64,000 bases of DNA from Alteromonadaceae bacterium (GTDB taxonomy: Bacteria; Pseudomonadota; Gammaproteobacteria; Enterobacterales; Alteromonadaceae). The position numbers and the translations under genes were made by a program. The DNA is taken from the NCBI GenBank assembly GCA_013216015.1, contig JABSOI010000002.1, positions 1 to 64,000 on the forward strand. The letters are read 5' to 3'. Below the pieces are notes generated by a model that searched no databases, was not told where the DNA came from, and saw only the letters and a list, made by a program, of their open reading frames with translations. Of the stretch, positions 44,870 through 54,230 are shown piece after piece. Numbering within the stretch: position 1 is the first letter of the stretch; each line of letters begins with the position of its first letter.

Positions 44870-45562
44870 CTAGTCCCATGCTGTTGCACTGAAAAGATAC
44901 CCTTTACCCCAAATGGTAATGATGCGGTAAGGTGTTTCTGTATTATCGAATAATTTTTTTCTTAATCGGGAAATACGTACATCAACGCTTCTATCCAGGC
45001 CATCGTATTCCCGGCCAATCATTTTTTGATGGATAAAATCTCTACTTTGTACTTCACCTGCTTTGCTGGCGAGTAACCAAAGCAATTCAAATTCATGACT
45101 GGTTAAATCAACCGGATTATTGTCATAAGTAACAATGCGGGAATTTTTATTGATAGAAAGTTTGCCAAAGCTGAGTGTGGGAGAATTAACTAAAGACTGC
45201 CCACTTGCCCGTCGGAATAAGGTATTTATTCTGGCGAGCAGTACATGGGGTTCAATGGGTTTAATAATGTAATCATCAGCGCCCATTTCTAAACCAAGCA
45301 CATGATCAAAATCACTGTCTTTAGCAGTTAAAAATAAAATGGGATTCGTAAATTTTTGTCTTATTTTTCGGCAGATAGAAAAACCATCCAAATGAGGCAG
45401 CATTATATCTAAAATCAGTAAGTCAGGAGAATGCTCTAAAACAAAATCTATCACTTTGTCGCCCCGGTCAATTACCGATACTTTAAAGTTATTTTGTTCG
45501 AGGAATTTTTTGACTAAGTTTGCAAGTCGCTGATCATCTTCAACCAGTACAATATGTTTCAT
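44870..45562 (-). CDS. rstA: RstA-like OmpR-family response regulator
   Basis: The 230-aa regulator has a receiver domain (IVLVEDDQRLANLVKKFLEQ; Asp in LLILDIMLPHLDG; TAKDSDFDHVLGLEMGADDY; Lys in IIKPIEPHVLLAR) and a winged-helix DNA-binding domain (DLTSHEFELLWLLASKAGEV to IITIWGKGYLFS). The FDHVLGLEMGADDYIIKP run favours RstA. Its ATG shares its A with the TAA stop of the DUF3019 gene (TAATG), so translation is coupled. The cognate kinase gene follows. Confidence 0.88.
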   Translation of the reverse strand: MKHIVLVEDDQRLANLVKKFLEQNNFKVSVIDRGDKVIDFVLEHSPDLLILDIMLPHLDGFSICRKIRQKFTNPILFLTAKDSDFDHVLGLEMGADDYIIKPIEPHVLLARINTLFRRASGQSLVNSPTLSFGKLSINKNSRIVTYDNNPVDLTSHEFELLWLLASKAGEVQSRDFIHQKMIGREYDGLDRSVDVRISRLRKKLFDNTETPYRIITIWGKGYLFSATAWD

Positions 45563-45963
45563 TAAAATATACTCCAGGCTGAACGTAGACGTCTTCGCGT
45601 TTTAGTGGGTTGAATAGCGTTTATATTAACTTTTTGTGAGGCAAATACAGTATTGCCATCATCGATTAAGGTAAAGTTTGTCGTGTCTTTTAGCTCTATT
45701 GGAATAACTTGTGTACCCATTTTCTTATTTTTCCAACAGTAAATTTTAGTCTCATCTTGAACCAGACATAAATTAGCAGGGATATCTGCTTTCCATCTGA
45801 CGGTAGCCATTAACTGGCATGTATCCCCAATTTTCTGTACTACACACGTAAGTGGTTTTATTGAGAAAAATGATAATTTAGTATTAATAATGTTGGCGTT
45901 AGCCGGTGAAGCTGTAATGGAAAGAAAACTAATAATTATTATCCATTTAACGTGTAAATACAT
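45562..45963 (-). CDS. DUF3019 domain protein, periplasmic
   Basis: The 133-aa precursor has a signal peptide (1-23, ASPANA). A mature domain follows with four cysteines (PLTCVVQKIGDTCQLMATVRW, LCLVQDETKIYCW) and the ELKDTTNFTLID stretch typical of DUF3019. Its C-terminus is basic (TKTRRRLRSAW). The family is found mostly beside mipA and rstAB-type genes. It overlaps the mipA gene by 17 bases at its start and touches rstA at its stop, so it is firmly within the operon. It may be a periplasmic sensor accessory or binding protein; that is inference. Confidence 0.85.
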   Translation of the reverse strand: MYLHVKWIIIISFLSITASPANANIINTKLSFFSIKPLTCVVQKIGDTCQLMATVRWKADIPANLCLVQDETKIYCWKNKKMGTQVIPIELKDTTNFTLIDDGNTVFASQKVNINAIQPTKTRRRLRSAWSIF

Positions 45964-46906
45964 AACTAACCCCTATAAAACTTGTAAGGGTATAATCTTT
46001 GTCGACAATTGGGCTGTCTTTTATTCCTGATCCCAAGTGTTTATAGTTAACTGAAAAAAATGCTTTCCAGTTCTTACTTAAATGGTATCCGGCATAAAAT
46101 TTAAAATAGGGGCTTATCGACGAATGACCTTGATAAAAATTGTCTCCTACCAGCTTCTCTTTTTCATCTATTTTATGATCCCGCTTATCTTGTTCATCTA
46201 ATTCATAATCCAGGTAATCTTTTTCATCTAATCCATAATAATAGTCCACCATAGCAGAGCTGGACCAATCAAAACCGAGTGTAGTTTGAATGGATAAGTT
46301 TTCAATTGTTTTAGGTTTATAACGGTAAAGCATTTTGAAATTACCATTGTAGCCATCATAAATACTATTAACATCATGCATCAACTGTCCTAAAAATGAC
46401 AGATTGTCTGAGGCGAACCAATTGACTTGCATACCTGCGTCAAGCGCCCATTTACGTTTGCTGATATTTTCTATATCTATATCTATATCTATTTTTTCAG
46501 TAGGAGCCGCGGGATTGTCAGGTGAAATAATGCCTTGTGCGGCATCAGCGGCGCTGCTCAGAAAAACGTTTTGCGGATGCCAACGGGAAAAATAGGAATT
46601 TTCATTATTTACTCTTGTTAAAGCACTAACAACAAATTGATCATTTTCGAAAAAAGTGTAACCTAAATCGCCGTTATCAAAATAGAAATTATCACGGTAG
46701 TATTGAAAAGAAGGAACTAGGTACAGTGGGATATTTTTACCACCAACTAACGGGTTGGTTTTTTCGCCTATGCCCATAGCTACAGAAAAATGCAGCTGTC
46801 CTACAGTGATTAAACTTTCATCAGTGTCAATAGTGGTGTTATTGTTAGTTTGTTCAGCAAAAGTCGTTAATGAACAAAATAATAAAAGTAGTATTGGTAT
46901 TTTCAA
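45947..46906 (-). CDS. mipA: MipA/OmpV family outer-membrane protein
   Basis: The 319-aa precursor has a signal peptide (1-17, LTTFA) and an outer-membrane beta-barrel of the MipA/OmpV family. Typical parts are GQLHFSVAMGIGEKTNPLVGG, YYRDNFYFDNGDLGYTFF, and SNWKAFF-like strands ending DSPIVDKDYTLTSFIGVSYVF with a C-terminal aromatic-rich strand. Two predicted loops are low-complexity: EKIDIDIDIENI and a run of LDEKDYLDYELDEQDKR-type acidic repeats (encoded at 46159-46240). They are probably surface-exposed and could vary. It is first in the operon with DUF3019 and RstA/RstB, the probable regulator of its expression. Confidence 0.88.
   Translation of the reverse strand: MKIPILLLLFCSLTTFAEQTNNNTTIDTDESLITVGQLHFSVAMGIGEKTNPLVGGKNIPLYLVPSFQYYRDNFYFDNGDLGYTFFENDQFVVSALTRVNNENSYFSRWHPQNVFLSSAADAAQGIISPDNPAAPTEKIDIDIDIENISKRKWALDAGMQVNWFASDNLSFLGQLMHDVNSIYDGYNGNFKMLYRYKPKTIENLSIQTTLGFDWSSSAMVDYYYGLDEKDYLDYELDEQDKRDHKIDEKEKLVGDNFYQGHSSISPYFKFYAGYHLSKNWKAFFSVNYKHLGSGIKDSPIVDKDYTLTSFIGVSYVFTR
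46159..46240 (-). repeat. 30-bp coding tandem repeat in the mipA-like gene
   Basis: Units of 30 bases begin at 46159, 46189 and 46219 (CTTTTTCATCTA / CTTGTTCATCTA / CTTTTTCATCTA), about 2.7 copies. They encode the acidic repeats DEKEK, DEQDK and DEKDY in a putative surface loop. A short ATCTAT tract near 46471-46490 encodes IDIDID in another loop. Confidence 0.8.
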
Positions 46907-47063
46907 AATAGTATTTCGATCGTTACAATTGTTGCTAATTTAGCATGAGTAGGTTAAATTTTCAGGCAGAATTACATAAGATTACATATTATTGCATTTG
47001 ACAACAGTGTTTTTTTTATTTTTGGTTAAAGTAGTAATAGAAGCCTTATAACGGAGATTCATT

Positions 47064-49142
47064 ATGTATAAAAAAAGTTCACTTGTTATGTTGTCGGTGA
47101 TTGGTTTATTAGGTTGCGGTGGTAGCGATAGCCCCAGCGATACTATTCTTATTCAGCCTGTTCCTGTTGACCCGGTTATTGTTCCACCAGTTTCAACGTT
47201 GCCTCAGCTTAATGATATGAGTATTTCTTTAAAACCATTAAAGTCAGTGAATGAAACCAGCTTTGAAACACATTATAAAAATGGCTTGTATTTAGCTACT
47301 TTGACAGATGACGGAAAACGCTATCTCAATAGTGGTGATGTCAGTACATCAGAGGCATCTTCTAGCAGTGCAGATGGCTTTTCAGAAACTATCACGCAAG
47401 AAGCTGGTGTAGATGAAGCGGACCGTGTTAAATATGATGGCGATTATCTGTATATTGCCAATAATGGCGGATATATTCATGCTATAGATGAAGGAACTAA
47501 GATAGCCACATCTACTCCCTATTCAGCAAATGTCAGGATCTTAAAAAGACAGGCAGATGATACTCTGCTAACTGTTAATACCCTAAATATTGGCGATGTA
47601 AAAAATTCACCAAATATTGATGGGCTTTATTTGTCTGAAGGTCGATTAACCGTTTTATCGAGCACTTATTCGTATGGAAGTACGATTGAACCTTTGTTTC
47701 ACATTTGGTATCAGGGAGCTCGAATTTTCAATGTATCTCTATTTGATACAAGCACGCCGAATGTTGCAAATGAAATTACGGATTTAACCATTGATGGAAA
47801 CATTATTTCAAGTCGTCGTGTAGACAAGAATTTAATCATTGTCAGTTCTTATAATAAAGAAATTGAAGGACTTATCATGTTCCCTCAAAATGACAAAGAA
47901 AAGCAGGCCAACTATGATCTAATTCAAAAGATAGATATTAATACGTTATTACCGCAATACACAGACGCAAATGGTGTAACAAAAAATTTAGTTAATGCGG
48001 ATAATTGTTTTATTCCAGAAGATGCTACTGATGCTGATGGCTATGACGGAATTGTAACATTAACAACAATTAATATTGACGACCCAAGTGAAATTACCTC
48101 TATTTGTATTAATTCATCAGTGCAAGGTCTTTATGCTACACCTAGCTCCGTTTATACCTACGGTTCTGTTGATCAAAAAAGTACAGTTATTCACAAATTT
48201 TCAATGGATGGTCAATCAATCGATTATAAAGCATCAACATCTTTTGCAGGACATGTTTTTGGGGGAGGGCAAAGCAACTTACGTTTTAGCGAGCAAGGTG
48301 ATTATCTTCGTGTAGTTGTTACTGAGAATACCGATGATTCAAGTGATCGATTTGAACATCTGCTTAAAGTGTTTTCCGAAAATGAGACCACTAATGAATT
48401 AGAGTTGGTTGCTCAATTACCTAATGCTGCTCACCCTGAAAAATTGGGCAAAGATGATGAAGACATTTATGCAGTAAGATATTTTGGCAGCAAAGCCTAT
48501 ATTGTTACGTTTAAAAGTATGGATCCTTTATATGTGCTCAATCTTGAAGATAATACTCAGCCGTTTGTTGAATCATCACTTGAAATAATCGGATATTCTT
48601 CATATTTACATCCTATTTCTGAAGACTTGATTTTAGGTATAGGGCAAAATATTGACCCTAGCCGTTTTATTACCCCTGACGAGCCTGAAGATGGTGTAGA
48701 GCCTGAAAAAATTATAGAAGGTGCTAAAGTTGCACTCTTTGATGTTTCAGGTGAGCCAAGATTAGTAAAAGAGTTTGTTTTTGAGGGAGGATATACACCG
48801 GCAGAATTTAATTATCATGCATTAACTTACTTAAAGGTTTCTGATGATAAACATCTATTTGCCATGCCAATTGAAAGTTGGGTTTCCACAGCCGATATTG
48901 CAACGGATTCTGTTACCTGGAATTCAAATTCAGCGCTTGAATTATTTGAAGTGAATATCTCAGGAGCTGACGCTGAACTTAGTCATGCTGGTTCGGTTGC
49001 ACCTTCATATGATAATGATAATTATTATGGCAGTTGGAATGACCGGGCAATAATACACGGTGACTTGATCTTTTACGTTCATGGCGCGGATGTCTATAAA
49101 AGCTCATGGCTTGTACCAAATGATATTGAAGGTCCTTTTTAA
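47064..49142 (+). CDS. Beta-propeller domain lipoprotein
   Basis: The 692-aa precursor has a lipoprotein signal ending LLGC (Cys18), a short Pro-rich linker, and then the secreted beta-propeller domain (PF09826 type). The hallmark is ETITQEAGVDEADRVKYDGD followed by YLYIANNGG (about 110-140). Repeated propeller blades follow (ILKRQADDTLLTVNTLNIG, GLYLSEGRLTVLSS, YIVTFKSMDPLYVLNLED). The end is NDRAIIHGDLIFYVHGADVY. The family is common in archaea and marine bacteria and has no proven function. AACGGAGATTCATT gives a ribosome-binding site. The gene stands alone with its own terminator. Confidence 0.88.
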   Translation: MYKKSSLVMLSVIGLLGCGGSDSPSDTILIQPVPVDPVIVPPVSTLPQLNDMSISLKPLKSVNETSFETHYKNGLYLATLTDDGKRYLNSGDVSTSEASSSSADGFSETITQEAGVDEADRVKYDGDYLYIANNGGYIHAIDEGTKIATSTPYSANVRILKRQADDTLLTVNTLNIGDVKNSPNIDGLYLSEGRLTVLSSTYSYGSTIEPLFHIWYQGARIFNVSLFDTSTPNVANEITDLTIDGNIISSRRVDKNLIIVSSYNKEIEGLIMFPQNDKEKQANYDLIQKIDINTLLPQYTDANGVTKNLVNADNCFIPEDATDADGYDGIVTLTTINIDDPSEITSICINSSVQGLYATPSSVYTYGSVDQKSTVIHKFSMDGQSIDYKASTSFAGHVFGGGQSNLRFSEQGDYLRVVVTENTDDSSDRFEHLLKVFSENETTNELELVAQLPNAAHPEKLGKDDEDIYAVRYFGSKAYIVTFKSMDPLYVLNLEDNTQPFVESSLEIIGYSSYLHPISEDLILGIGQNIDPSRFITPDEPEDGVEPEKIIEGAKVALFDVSGEPRLVKEFVFEGGYTPAEFNYHALTYLKVSDDKHLFAMPIESWVSTADIATDSVTWNSNSALELFEVNISGADAELSHAGSVAPSYDNDNYYGSWNDRAIIHGDLIFYVHGADVYKSSWLVPNDIEGPF

Positions 49143-49207
49143 ACGCTATTTCTAACCGTTATTAGACGAGAGACTGGTCTGAGTTTTCAGGCAGTCATAA
49201 AAAATTT

Positions 49208-49242
49208 AACGGCATCAAATCTTATTTTTGATGCCGTTTTTT
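49208..49242 (+). terminator. Strong rho-independent terminator
   Basis: AACGGCATCAAA pairs with TTTGATGCCGTT (7-base loop), followed by a T-tract. It lies 66 bases after the beta-propeller stop and before the convergent GMC gene. Confidence 0.9.
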
Positions 49243-49275
49243 GGTTAAAGAAGGTCTGGATCTACTGGGCTATGT

Positions 49276-50865
49276 CTAAATTGCTAGGTCTACAGGTAAT
49301 TTGCCACCAAGGTTTTCGGCCAATTTAATTGATAGTTTGGCAATTATTGCATAAATGGTTAACTGCGGATTAACGCCTAAACTTGTTGGAAAAAGCGAAC
49401 CATCTAAAACAGACAAGCTTTGGAGCTGGTGGAAAGCACCATCATTATTGCAGACAGATTCTTGTGGATCTTTGCCCATAGCCGATCCCCCCATGACATG
49501 AGCACTGACCAGTTGCCAACGTAAAATTTCCTGAGGCAGGTTGTTTATCGCCGTTTTAGTTTCATTCCAGGAAGTATATCCGAGTGAATCCATATGAACA
49601 GGAAAGACTTTTTTAGCGCCGGCAGCAAATTGCATTTCAGCCATTGATAACATCGCATGTTTCGCACCACGCCAAAGCATATCGTTGGGGGAATAATTCA
49701 GCTGCGGGTAATCATATTCGTCAAGCATGACTGAACCACCAATGCTTTGTTCGTTAAAACCATCTCTGAGCAGAGCAAGATTTGCCTGATTGTTGGCAAA
49801 TTTCTTCATTTGTTCACTATGTTGCTGATCATGTCGTTTTAGCATGGTAGAAACTAATAATGGGTGTAAAGGAGGTACTTCAATTTTATAACCCAATTCA
49901 CCAGCCACTCCATCGCGCCATAAAAAATGGTCACTGTAAATGCTTTGTGGAGCACCTGAAAAAGCGTTGACTTTACTAGGCATTTCAGCCATTGAGATTG
50001 TCACCGGGTGTAAAAATGTTCTTTTACCAATTAGCGGGTTAATTGTTGATAATTGGCTCCTGAGCATAATTGCAGGCGTTCCGATTGCTCCAGCCGACAA
50101 AATAGTATGTTTAGCTTTTACGGTAGTGATATTTTTTTGTTTTATTTGGCCCAAATTATTCATGCTGGTCAGTCTCACACCAACCGTTTTATCGCCTTCA
50201 ATTACCAGCGACTCAACCCTTGCGCGACTGATTAATTTGGCACCGAGGTTCAGTGCTGTTGGAATACAGCTCACTAACATTGATTGTTTGGCATCTATCG
50301 GGCAACCCATTCCGCAGTAACCTAAATTGGCACAACCTTTAACATTGCGGGGAATTACATTGTATTTCCAACCTAACTTTCTGGCGCCATCAGCAAGCAG
50401 TTGGTTATTGGTATTTGGTGGTGTTGTCCAAGGGGAAATATTTAACCGTTTTTCCACCCAATCAAACCAAGGGGAAAGTTCGGTGCTGGATAATCCATTA
50501 ACGGCATGTTCTTTTTGCCAATGTTCCAGTGTTGATTTTGGTGTTCTAAAACTGGAAGTCCAGTTAACGGTAGTAGAACCACCAACGGCTCTACCTTGTA
50601 GAATTTGAATTGATTTATCTGCAGTTTGACGACCCGTGACTTCCTGATACAACTCGGCATAAGCTTCTTTTTCTTTCATCTTAAAATCAGCAGAAGTCTT
50701 TAGCGGACCTTCTTCAATTATTAATACTTTGAAGCCTGAACGACTAAGTACCTCAGCAGCAATGCCTCCACCTGCACCAGATCCTACGATCACCACATCA
50801 CATTCAATAACCTGTTCTGGTGTATCTACGGAGTAATCTAAGGTGTTTGGATATTGAATCGTCAT
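49276..50865 (-). CDS. GMC family FAD oxidoreductase
   Basis: The 529-aa flavoenzyme has the FAD-binding VIVGSGAGGGIAAEVL loop (about 26-41), GRAVGGSTTVNW, a CANLGYCGMGC cysteine cluster (about 183-193, common in gluconate dehydrogenase/glucose-methanol-choline subunits), and the closing SAHVMGGSAMG. The last part is VLDGSLFPTSLGVNPQLTIY with conserved catalytic His/Asn positions. The next gene upstream encodes a Tat-exported small subunit of the gluconate 2-dehydrogenase subunit 3 type, so the pair probably forms a periplasmic or membrane-associated dehydrogenase. The electron-accepting cytochrome subunit is not adjacent. Substrate unknown; alcohols or sugar acids are the family norm. Confidence 0.88.
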   Translation of the reverse strand: MTIQYPNTLDYSVDTPEQVIECDVVIVGSGAGGGIAAEVLSRSGFKVLIIEEGPLKTSADFKMKEKEAYAELYQEVTGRQTADKSIQILQGRAVGGSTTVNWTSSFRTPKSTLEHWQKEHAVNGLSSTELSPWFDWVEKRLNISPWTTPPNTNNQLLADGARKLGWKYNVIPRNVKGCANLGYCGMGCPIDAKQSMLVSCIPTALNLGAKLISRARVESLVIEGDKTVGVRLTSMNNLGQIKQKNITTVKAKHTILSAGAIGTPAIMLRSQLSTINPLIGKRTFLHPVTISMAEMPSKVNAFSGAPQSIYSDHFLWRDGVAGELGYKIEVPPLHPLLVSTMLKRHDQQHSEQMKKFANNQANLALLRDGFNEQSIGGSVMLDEYDYPQLNYSPNDMLWRGAKHAMLSMAEMQFAAGAKKVFPVHMDSLGYTSWNETKTAINNLPQEILRWQLVSAHVMGGSAMGKDPQESVCNNDGAFHQLQSLSVLDGSLFPTSLGVNPQLTIYAIIAKLSIKLAENLGGKLPVDLAI

Positions 50866-50892
50866 TTAATTCTCTAAAATTTAATTGGTAAG

Positions 50893-50934
50893 TGGTACTT
50901 TCTAACGGGTATTTTCTAACGGGTATTTTCTAAC
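50893..50934. repeat. 14-bp tandem repeat, three units
   Basis: GGGTATTTTCTAAC occurs twice exactly, after a related first unit (GGTACTTTCTAAC). It lies between the small subunit gene and the GMC gene, just upstream of the GMC start. Confidence 0.85.
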
Positions 50935-50969
50935 TGATATGGTACATGTGAAATTCTGTAAATCTCAGA

Positions 50970-51482
50970 CTAAAAAAGCTTGGGCGGCCCGGGGTAACCA
51001 ATAGCTTCCCAATGTTTAGGTTCAGCATAAACGCTACTGATCATCAATTGATGTAAACCAGTATATGCCTGCTGTAACAACGATAAATTGCTCTCACGCC
51101 AATCAGTTAAAAATGCTGAAATTTGTTTTGCTCCGGCTTGCTGCCAATTTAACCAGACACCAGCTAATACCAAACGTCCTATACTGGAACCGAGCAGATC
51201 AAATAATTCTCTGAGTTCCGCCTGAGTACGTAACGGTAGCCTTATTATTGTTTCGTCTATATTAACAATTGAAGTATCCAGATCTGGGGTATGAAGTAAA
51301 TCACCCAGCATAACAGGAACAAGTATAGTTATTAGTAACTGATCGTCTTGATTCAAAAATTTTGTCGGCAAGTTTTCAGGATATTCCAGAGAATTATTTT
51401 GATACCACTGAAAAGCGGTTATCCCGCCAAGCAAGGTAATGCTGGTGCCAATAACCGATTTCAGGAAAAATCTTCTATTCAT
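50970..51482 (-). CDS. Gluconate 2-dehydrogenase subunit 3-like protein, Tat-exported
   Basis: The start is ATG 51482; the longer frame would need a TTG and adds only six residues. The 170-aa precursor begins MNRRFFLKSVIGTSITLLGG, a twin-arginine signal (RRFFLK). The mature part (about 35-170) is helical: FLNQDDQLLITILVPVMLGD, LPLRTQAELRELFDLLGS, WESNLSLLQQAY-like and HWEAIGYPGPPKLF, as in the subunit 3/small-subunit family of gluconate 2-dehydrogenase and related GMC enzymes. Export through Tat fits co-export of a folded flavoprotein partner without its own signal. The GMC gene is 104 bases downstream. Confidence 0.8.
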   Translation of the reverse strand: MNRRFFLKSVIGTSITLLGGITAFQWYQNNSLEYPENLPTKFLNQDDQLLITILVPVMLGDLLHTPDLDTSIVNIDETIIRLPLRTQAELRELFDLLGSSIGRLVLAGVWLNWQQAGAKQISAFLTDWRESNLSLLQQAYTGLHQLMISSVYAEPKHWEAIGYPGPPKLF

Positions 51483-51603
51483 ATTTTTATTATGTCCCAA
51501 TACAAGTCAGACCACTTTAACTGATCAGGAATACATTTCAAGTAGCTTGGCTATATATATTCTTGTAAACGCACAATCAGACAGTTGTGCGTATGCTTGA
51601 TAA

Positions 51604-53271
51604 CTAAAGCCCCAAAACCTGCTTACCTTGTTTAAATACTATATCCACAGGGATATTGGCTGTTTCTAAACGTGCTAAACTTTCTGCTAATGAACTTGTA
51701 ATAATACCGCTTGTAGTAACTAGCTTGTCGACTCCTTGATAATCGCCATTACCTTGCAAAGTTAGAATAAGCTTTGATAAAGAATTTACCGCAGCAGTCA
51801 TTTTTTCAACATTTATGCTATAAAGCCCTTGTTCATTACGGCTGAAGGCACCGTGTTCAGCAAAGTAATTAAATCGCACCATATTAGCCTTACCGTGAGC
51901 TGAACTGGCTCCAAAACGTACTGAGCGGAATATACCAGTCAGGAAGGTTGTGTAATAATCTTCGAGTATACCTTCTGTAATTGCGCCTTTAGCGAGTAAT
52001 TGACGGATCATGTAAAGGCCTAATATATCGGCTTTACCTTCTTCCAATGCAGATGCATGCTCTTTCAATGCCTGACGTACTGTCCCTTTGTTATTTAACG
52101 TATTTTTTATACCTAAACCATGAGCAACTTCGTGAAACATGGTATTGGCAAAAAAGGCGTTGAAAGTAACGTTTTTACGTTGCTCCGGCACGATCAAGGT
52201 GTCTGTAATTGGTAACATGATCGCATCAAACTTAGCACGCATAGCATTCTTAAGTTGTAAACGACGGGTACCTTTCTTCAGTTGTACTTGTTCATCATTG
52301 GGTAGGTTAATGGCAATGGTTTTACTGCCTGCATTAGAATGACCAGCGTAGAAAATAACGTCATAGGCATTTAAATCGGCATCAGAACCTGGTACTTCAG
52401 CTTTGTATTTTTTTTCTACAGGAAGATTTATTTGTAACTCAGGCAAGTATTGAGCGTATTTAGCTAATTTTTTGCTCCAGGATAAATCTTTGAGTAATAC
52501 GTAAGATTCAAAAGCTGCACGATAGCCGAATAATTGATCTTCATAGGTTTCAATTGGACCAATAACTACATCAATAGGGTTATTTTTCATATCCATCCAT
52601 GCAAAATCTGAAGCTTGATATTCATCTGTGCGTAATGCTTGTGCACGTATGGTTAAATAATTGGCAAACTCTTTATCATCTGCAAAGTTTGCTGCTTTCT
52701 CTAAAATCACCGCAACGCGATTAATTTCATCAGCATAAGCTTCTGAATAGCTGACGGTTATCAATCCACCTTCATCATTACGACGAACTAGAGAATACAG
52801 TCCTTTTTTATCGGCAAAGTCGGTTTGTTCAAATTCACTTTTGCTCATGTCTGCAGGATAAAATTCAGCGCCGTGGTTTTTGTCCTTAAAATTACTTAGA
52901 AAAGTTTTATCACCCGCTAATCTGTCCCAAGGACCATAATTTACTTCGGCAAAATGACGAACTTTTTCATCTTTAATGCTGGCGAGAAAACTTATTTTGT
53001 TTTGTCCAAATGCTTGTTGCCAAAAAAGATCATCTATAATCTCTGAAGCTTCTATAAGCAGGGATAACATTTGTTTTTGATTGCTGGAATACTGACTTAA
53101 GTCAGCGGTTAAAGTGACAGTTTTATAAATGTCCAGTCTATTGTTATGCTCAGGTAATAATGTAGGTGCTAATATGGTTGCAGCTTTATTTTTATTTTCG
53201 TTCTGTGCGTCACAAGCGCTTAGTGCGCCTGATACTACGATAAATACCGCGGCAATTTTTGTTAATTTCAT
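51604..53271 (-). CDS. M49-like zinc peptidase lipoprotein (dipeptidyl-peptidase III-related)
   Basis: The 555-aa precursor has a lipoprotein signal with lipobox LSAC (Cys20). The central part resembles dipeptidyl-peptidase III-type zinc hydrolases: SLLIEASEIIDDLFWQQAFG, NYGPWDRL, YAGHSNAGSKTIAINLPND. The zinc site is HEVAHGLG (HExxH) plus LEEGKADILGLYMI, supplying the third ligand Glu. Classical DPP III has HELLGH; this is the bacterial M49-like branch with HExxH and a shorter length. Probable function: removal of dipeptides from peptides at the cell envelope. A single gene. Confidence 0.8.
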   Translation of the reverse strand: MKLTKIAAVFIVVSGALSACDAQNENKNKAATILAPTLLPEHNNRLDIYKTVTLTADLSQYSSNQKQMLSLLIEASEIIDDLFWQQAFGQNKISFLASIKDEKVRHFAEVNYGPWDRLAGDKTFLSNFKDKNHGAEFYPADMSKSEFEQTDFADKKGLYSLVRRNDEGGLITVSYSEAYADEINRVAVILEKAANFADDKEFANYLTIRAQALRTDEYQASDFAWMDMKNNPIDVVIGPIETYEDQLFGYRAAFESYVLLKDLSWSKKLAKYAQYLPELQINLPVEKKYKAEVPGSDADLNAYDVIFYAGHSNAGSKTIAINLPNDEQVQLKKGTRRLQLKNAMRAKFDAIMLPITDTLIVPEQRKNVTFNAFFANTMFHEVAHGLGIKNTLNNKGTVRQALKEHASALEEGKADILGLYMIRQLLAKGAITEGILEDYYTTFLTGIFRSVRFGASSAHGKANMVRFNYFAEHGAFSRNEQGLYSINVEKMTAAVNSLSKLILTLQGNGDYQGVDKLVTTSGIITSSLAESLARLETANIPVDIVFKQGKQVLGL

Positions 53272-53334
53272 TAGTTTAGTCTCTTATTAAGTACGGTTAG
53301 AGACTAAGAAAAAATGTTAGTAAGCGCAAGTAAT

Positions 53335-53483
53335 TAATACCATTACATTAATTAATTGACCATTTCAAATAGTCAAAATCTTTACTGGTAGAGTGGTATT
53401 TTAATCCCAAAAGCCAGCAATTAGTCAATCAGGCGCAATATATTCTAATTGAATATTGCTTGATTTATAACAATTGGTATTAA
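53335..53483. repeat. Modular palindromic element, diverged copy in reverse orientation
   Basis: The ends TTAATACCATTACATTAATT and CAATTGGTATTAA are inverted repeats. The interior, read on the minus strand, contains CAATATTCAATTAGAATATATTGC, GCCTGATTGACTAATTGCTGG and TTTTGGGATT, matching the copy 2 module. It lies between the M49-like gene and rpsT. Confidence 0.75.
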
Positions 53484-53507
53484 CAACAGAGGAGGTAAAA
53501 AACAGGC

Positions 53508-53537
53508 AAAAAAAAACTGACATAAGTCAGTTTTTTT
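53508..53537. terminator. rpsT terminator
   Basis: AAAAAAACTGAC pairs perfectly with GTCAGTTTTTTT around loop ATAA, with an A-run and T-run on the sides. It is placed 58 bases beyond the rpsT stop. Confidence 0.9.
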
Positions 53538-53594
53538 AAAATTAGTCATAAAGTTTAATGCAATGTATAAAGCTATAGAGTTTACAGATATAAA

Positions 53595-53855
53595 CTAAAG
53601 CGCTTTAATTGCTGCATTTAAACGGCTCTTAGAACGAGCTGCTTTATTTTTATGAATAAGACCTTTGCTTGCAAAACGATCAAGGATCGGTATAGCAGAA
53701 GCAAATTCTTGTGTTGCTTTTTCTTTGTCACCGGCTTCGATAGCTGCGATTACTTTTTTTAATAAAGTGCGCATCATTGAGCGACGGCTTGCATTATGTT
53801 GACGGCGCTTTTCAGATGTAATTGCGCGCTTCTTAGCAGACTTTGAGTTAGCCAA
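53595..53855 (-). CDS. rpsT: 30S ribosomal protein S20
   Basis: The 86-aa basic protein begins [20 protein letters not shown] and ends [11 protein letters not shown], a full-length match to S20, which binds 16S rRNA in the body of the 30S subunit. The start codon is TTG (read from 53855), with AGGAG 7 bases upstream. E. coli rpsT also starts with UUG, and this weak start is part of its autoregulation by free S20. Placement divergent from murJ and beside ribF-ileS is the standard gammaproteobacterial order. Confidence 0.98.
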   Translation of the reverse strand: MANSKSAKKRAITSEKRRQHNASRRSMMRTLLKKVIAAIEAGDKEKATQEFASAIPILDRFASKGLIHKNKAARSKSRLNAAIKAL

Positions 53856-54230
53856 GGTGAACTCCTAAAAATGATTTAATTAAGCTTAAATTTAAGGCGA
53901 CGAAATATGCCTGTTTTTATATAAATTGTCAAATGATTTCTACCGTTAAATTCTCTTTATTGGGATCTAACAGTATCTATCACTGACTAATATTGTGAAT
54001 GGCGGCAAGTATACATGGTTTGTGGGTTAATACCAATCGAGCCAATGAAATGTTCGTTTAATTGATTGGTTAGAGTGTATTGGTTTTGAGTGTATTAGTA
54101 ACAGGGTATATTTATTTTCTTGTTTATGAATATAAAATAAATACATAATAGAGTGCAAATAAGACTGGTAAAGATAATCAAGTTATCTTATCTGTGTATA
54201 AATCCCCATAAATTTTCAATGAGGTTTTTT
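53856..54230. other. Divergent rpsT-murJ intergenic region
   Basis: About 375 bases hold the promoters of both genes. TTAATACCAATCGAGCCAATG at 54030 is a fragment of the ATACCAATT repeat family. No other feature is seen; the AT-rich part from 54080 on precedes the murJ ribosome-binding site. Confidence 0.5.

Noticed and set aside
54153-54230. N-terminal extension of MurJ from ATG 54153
   Set aside because: No ribosome-binding site and no likeness to MurJ; the GAGG-TTG start at 54231 gives the usual N-terminus and length.
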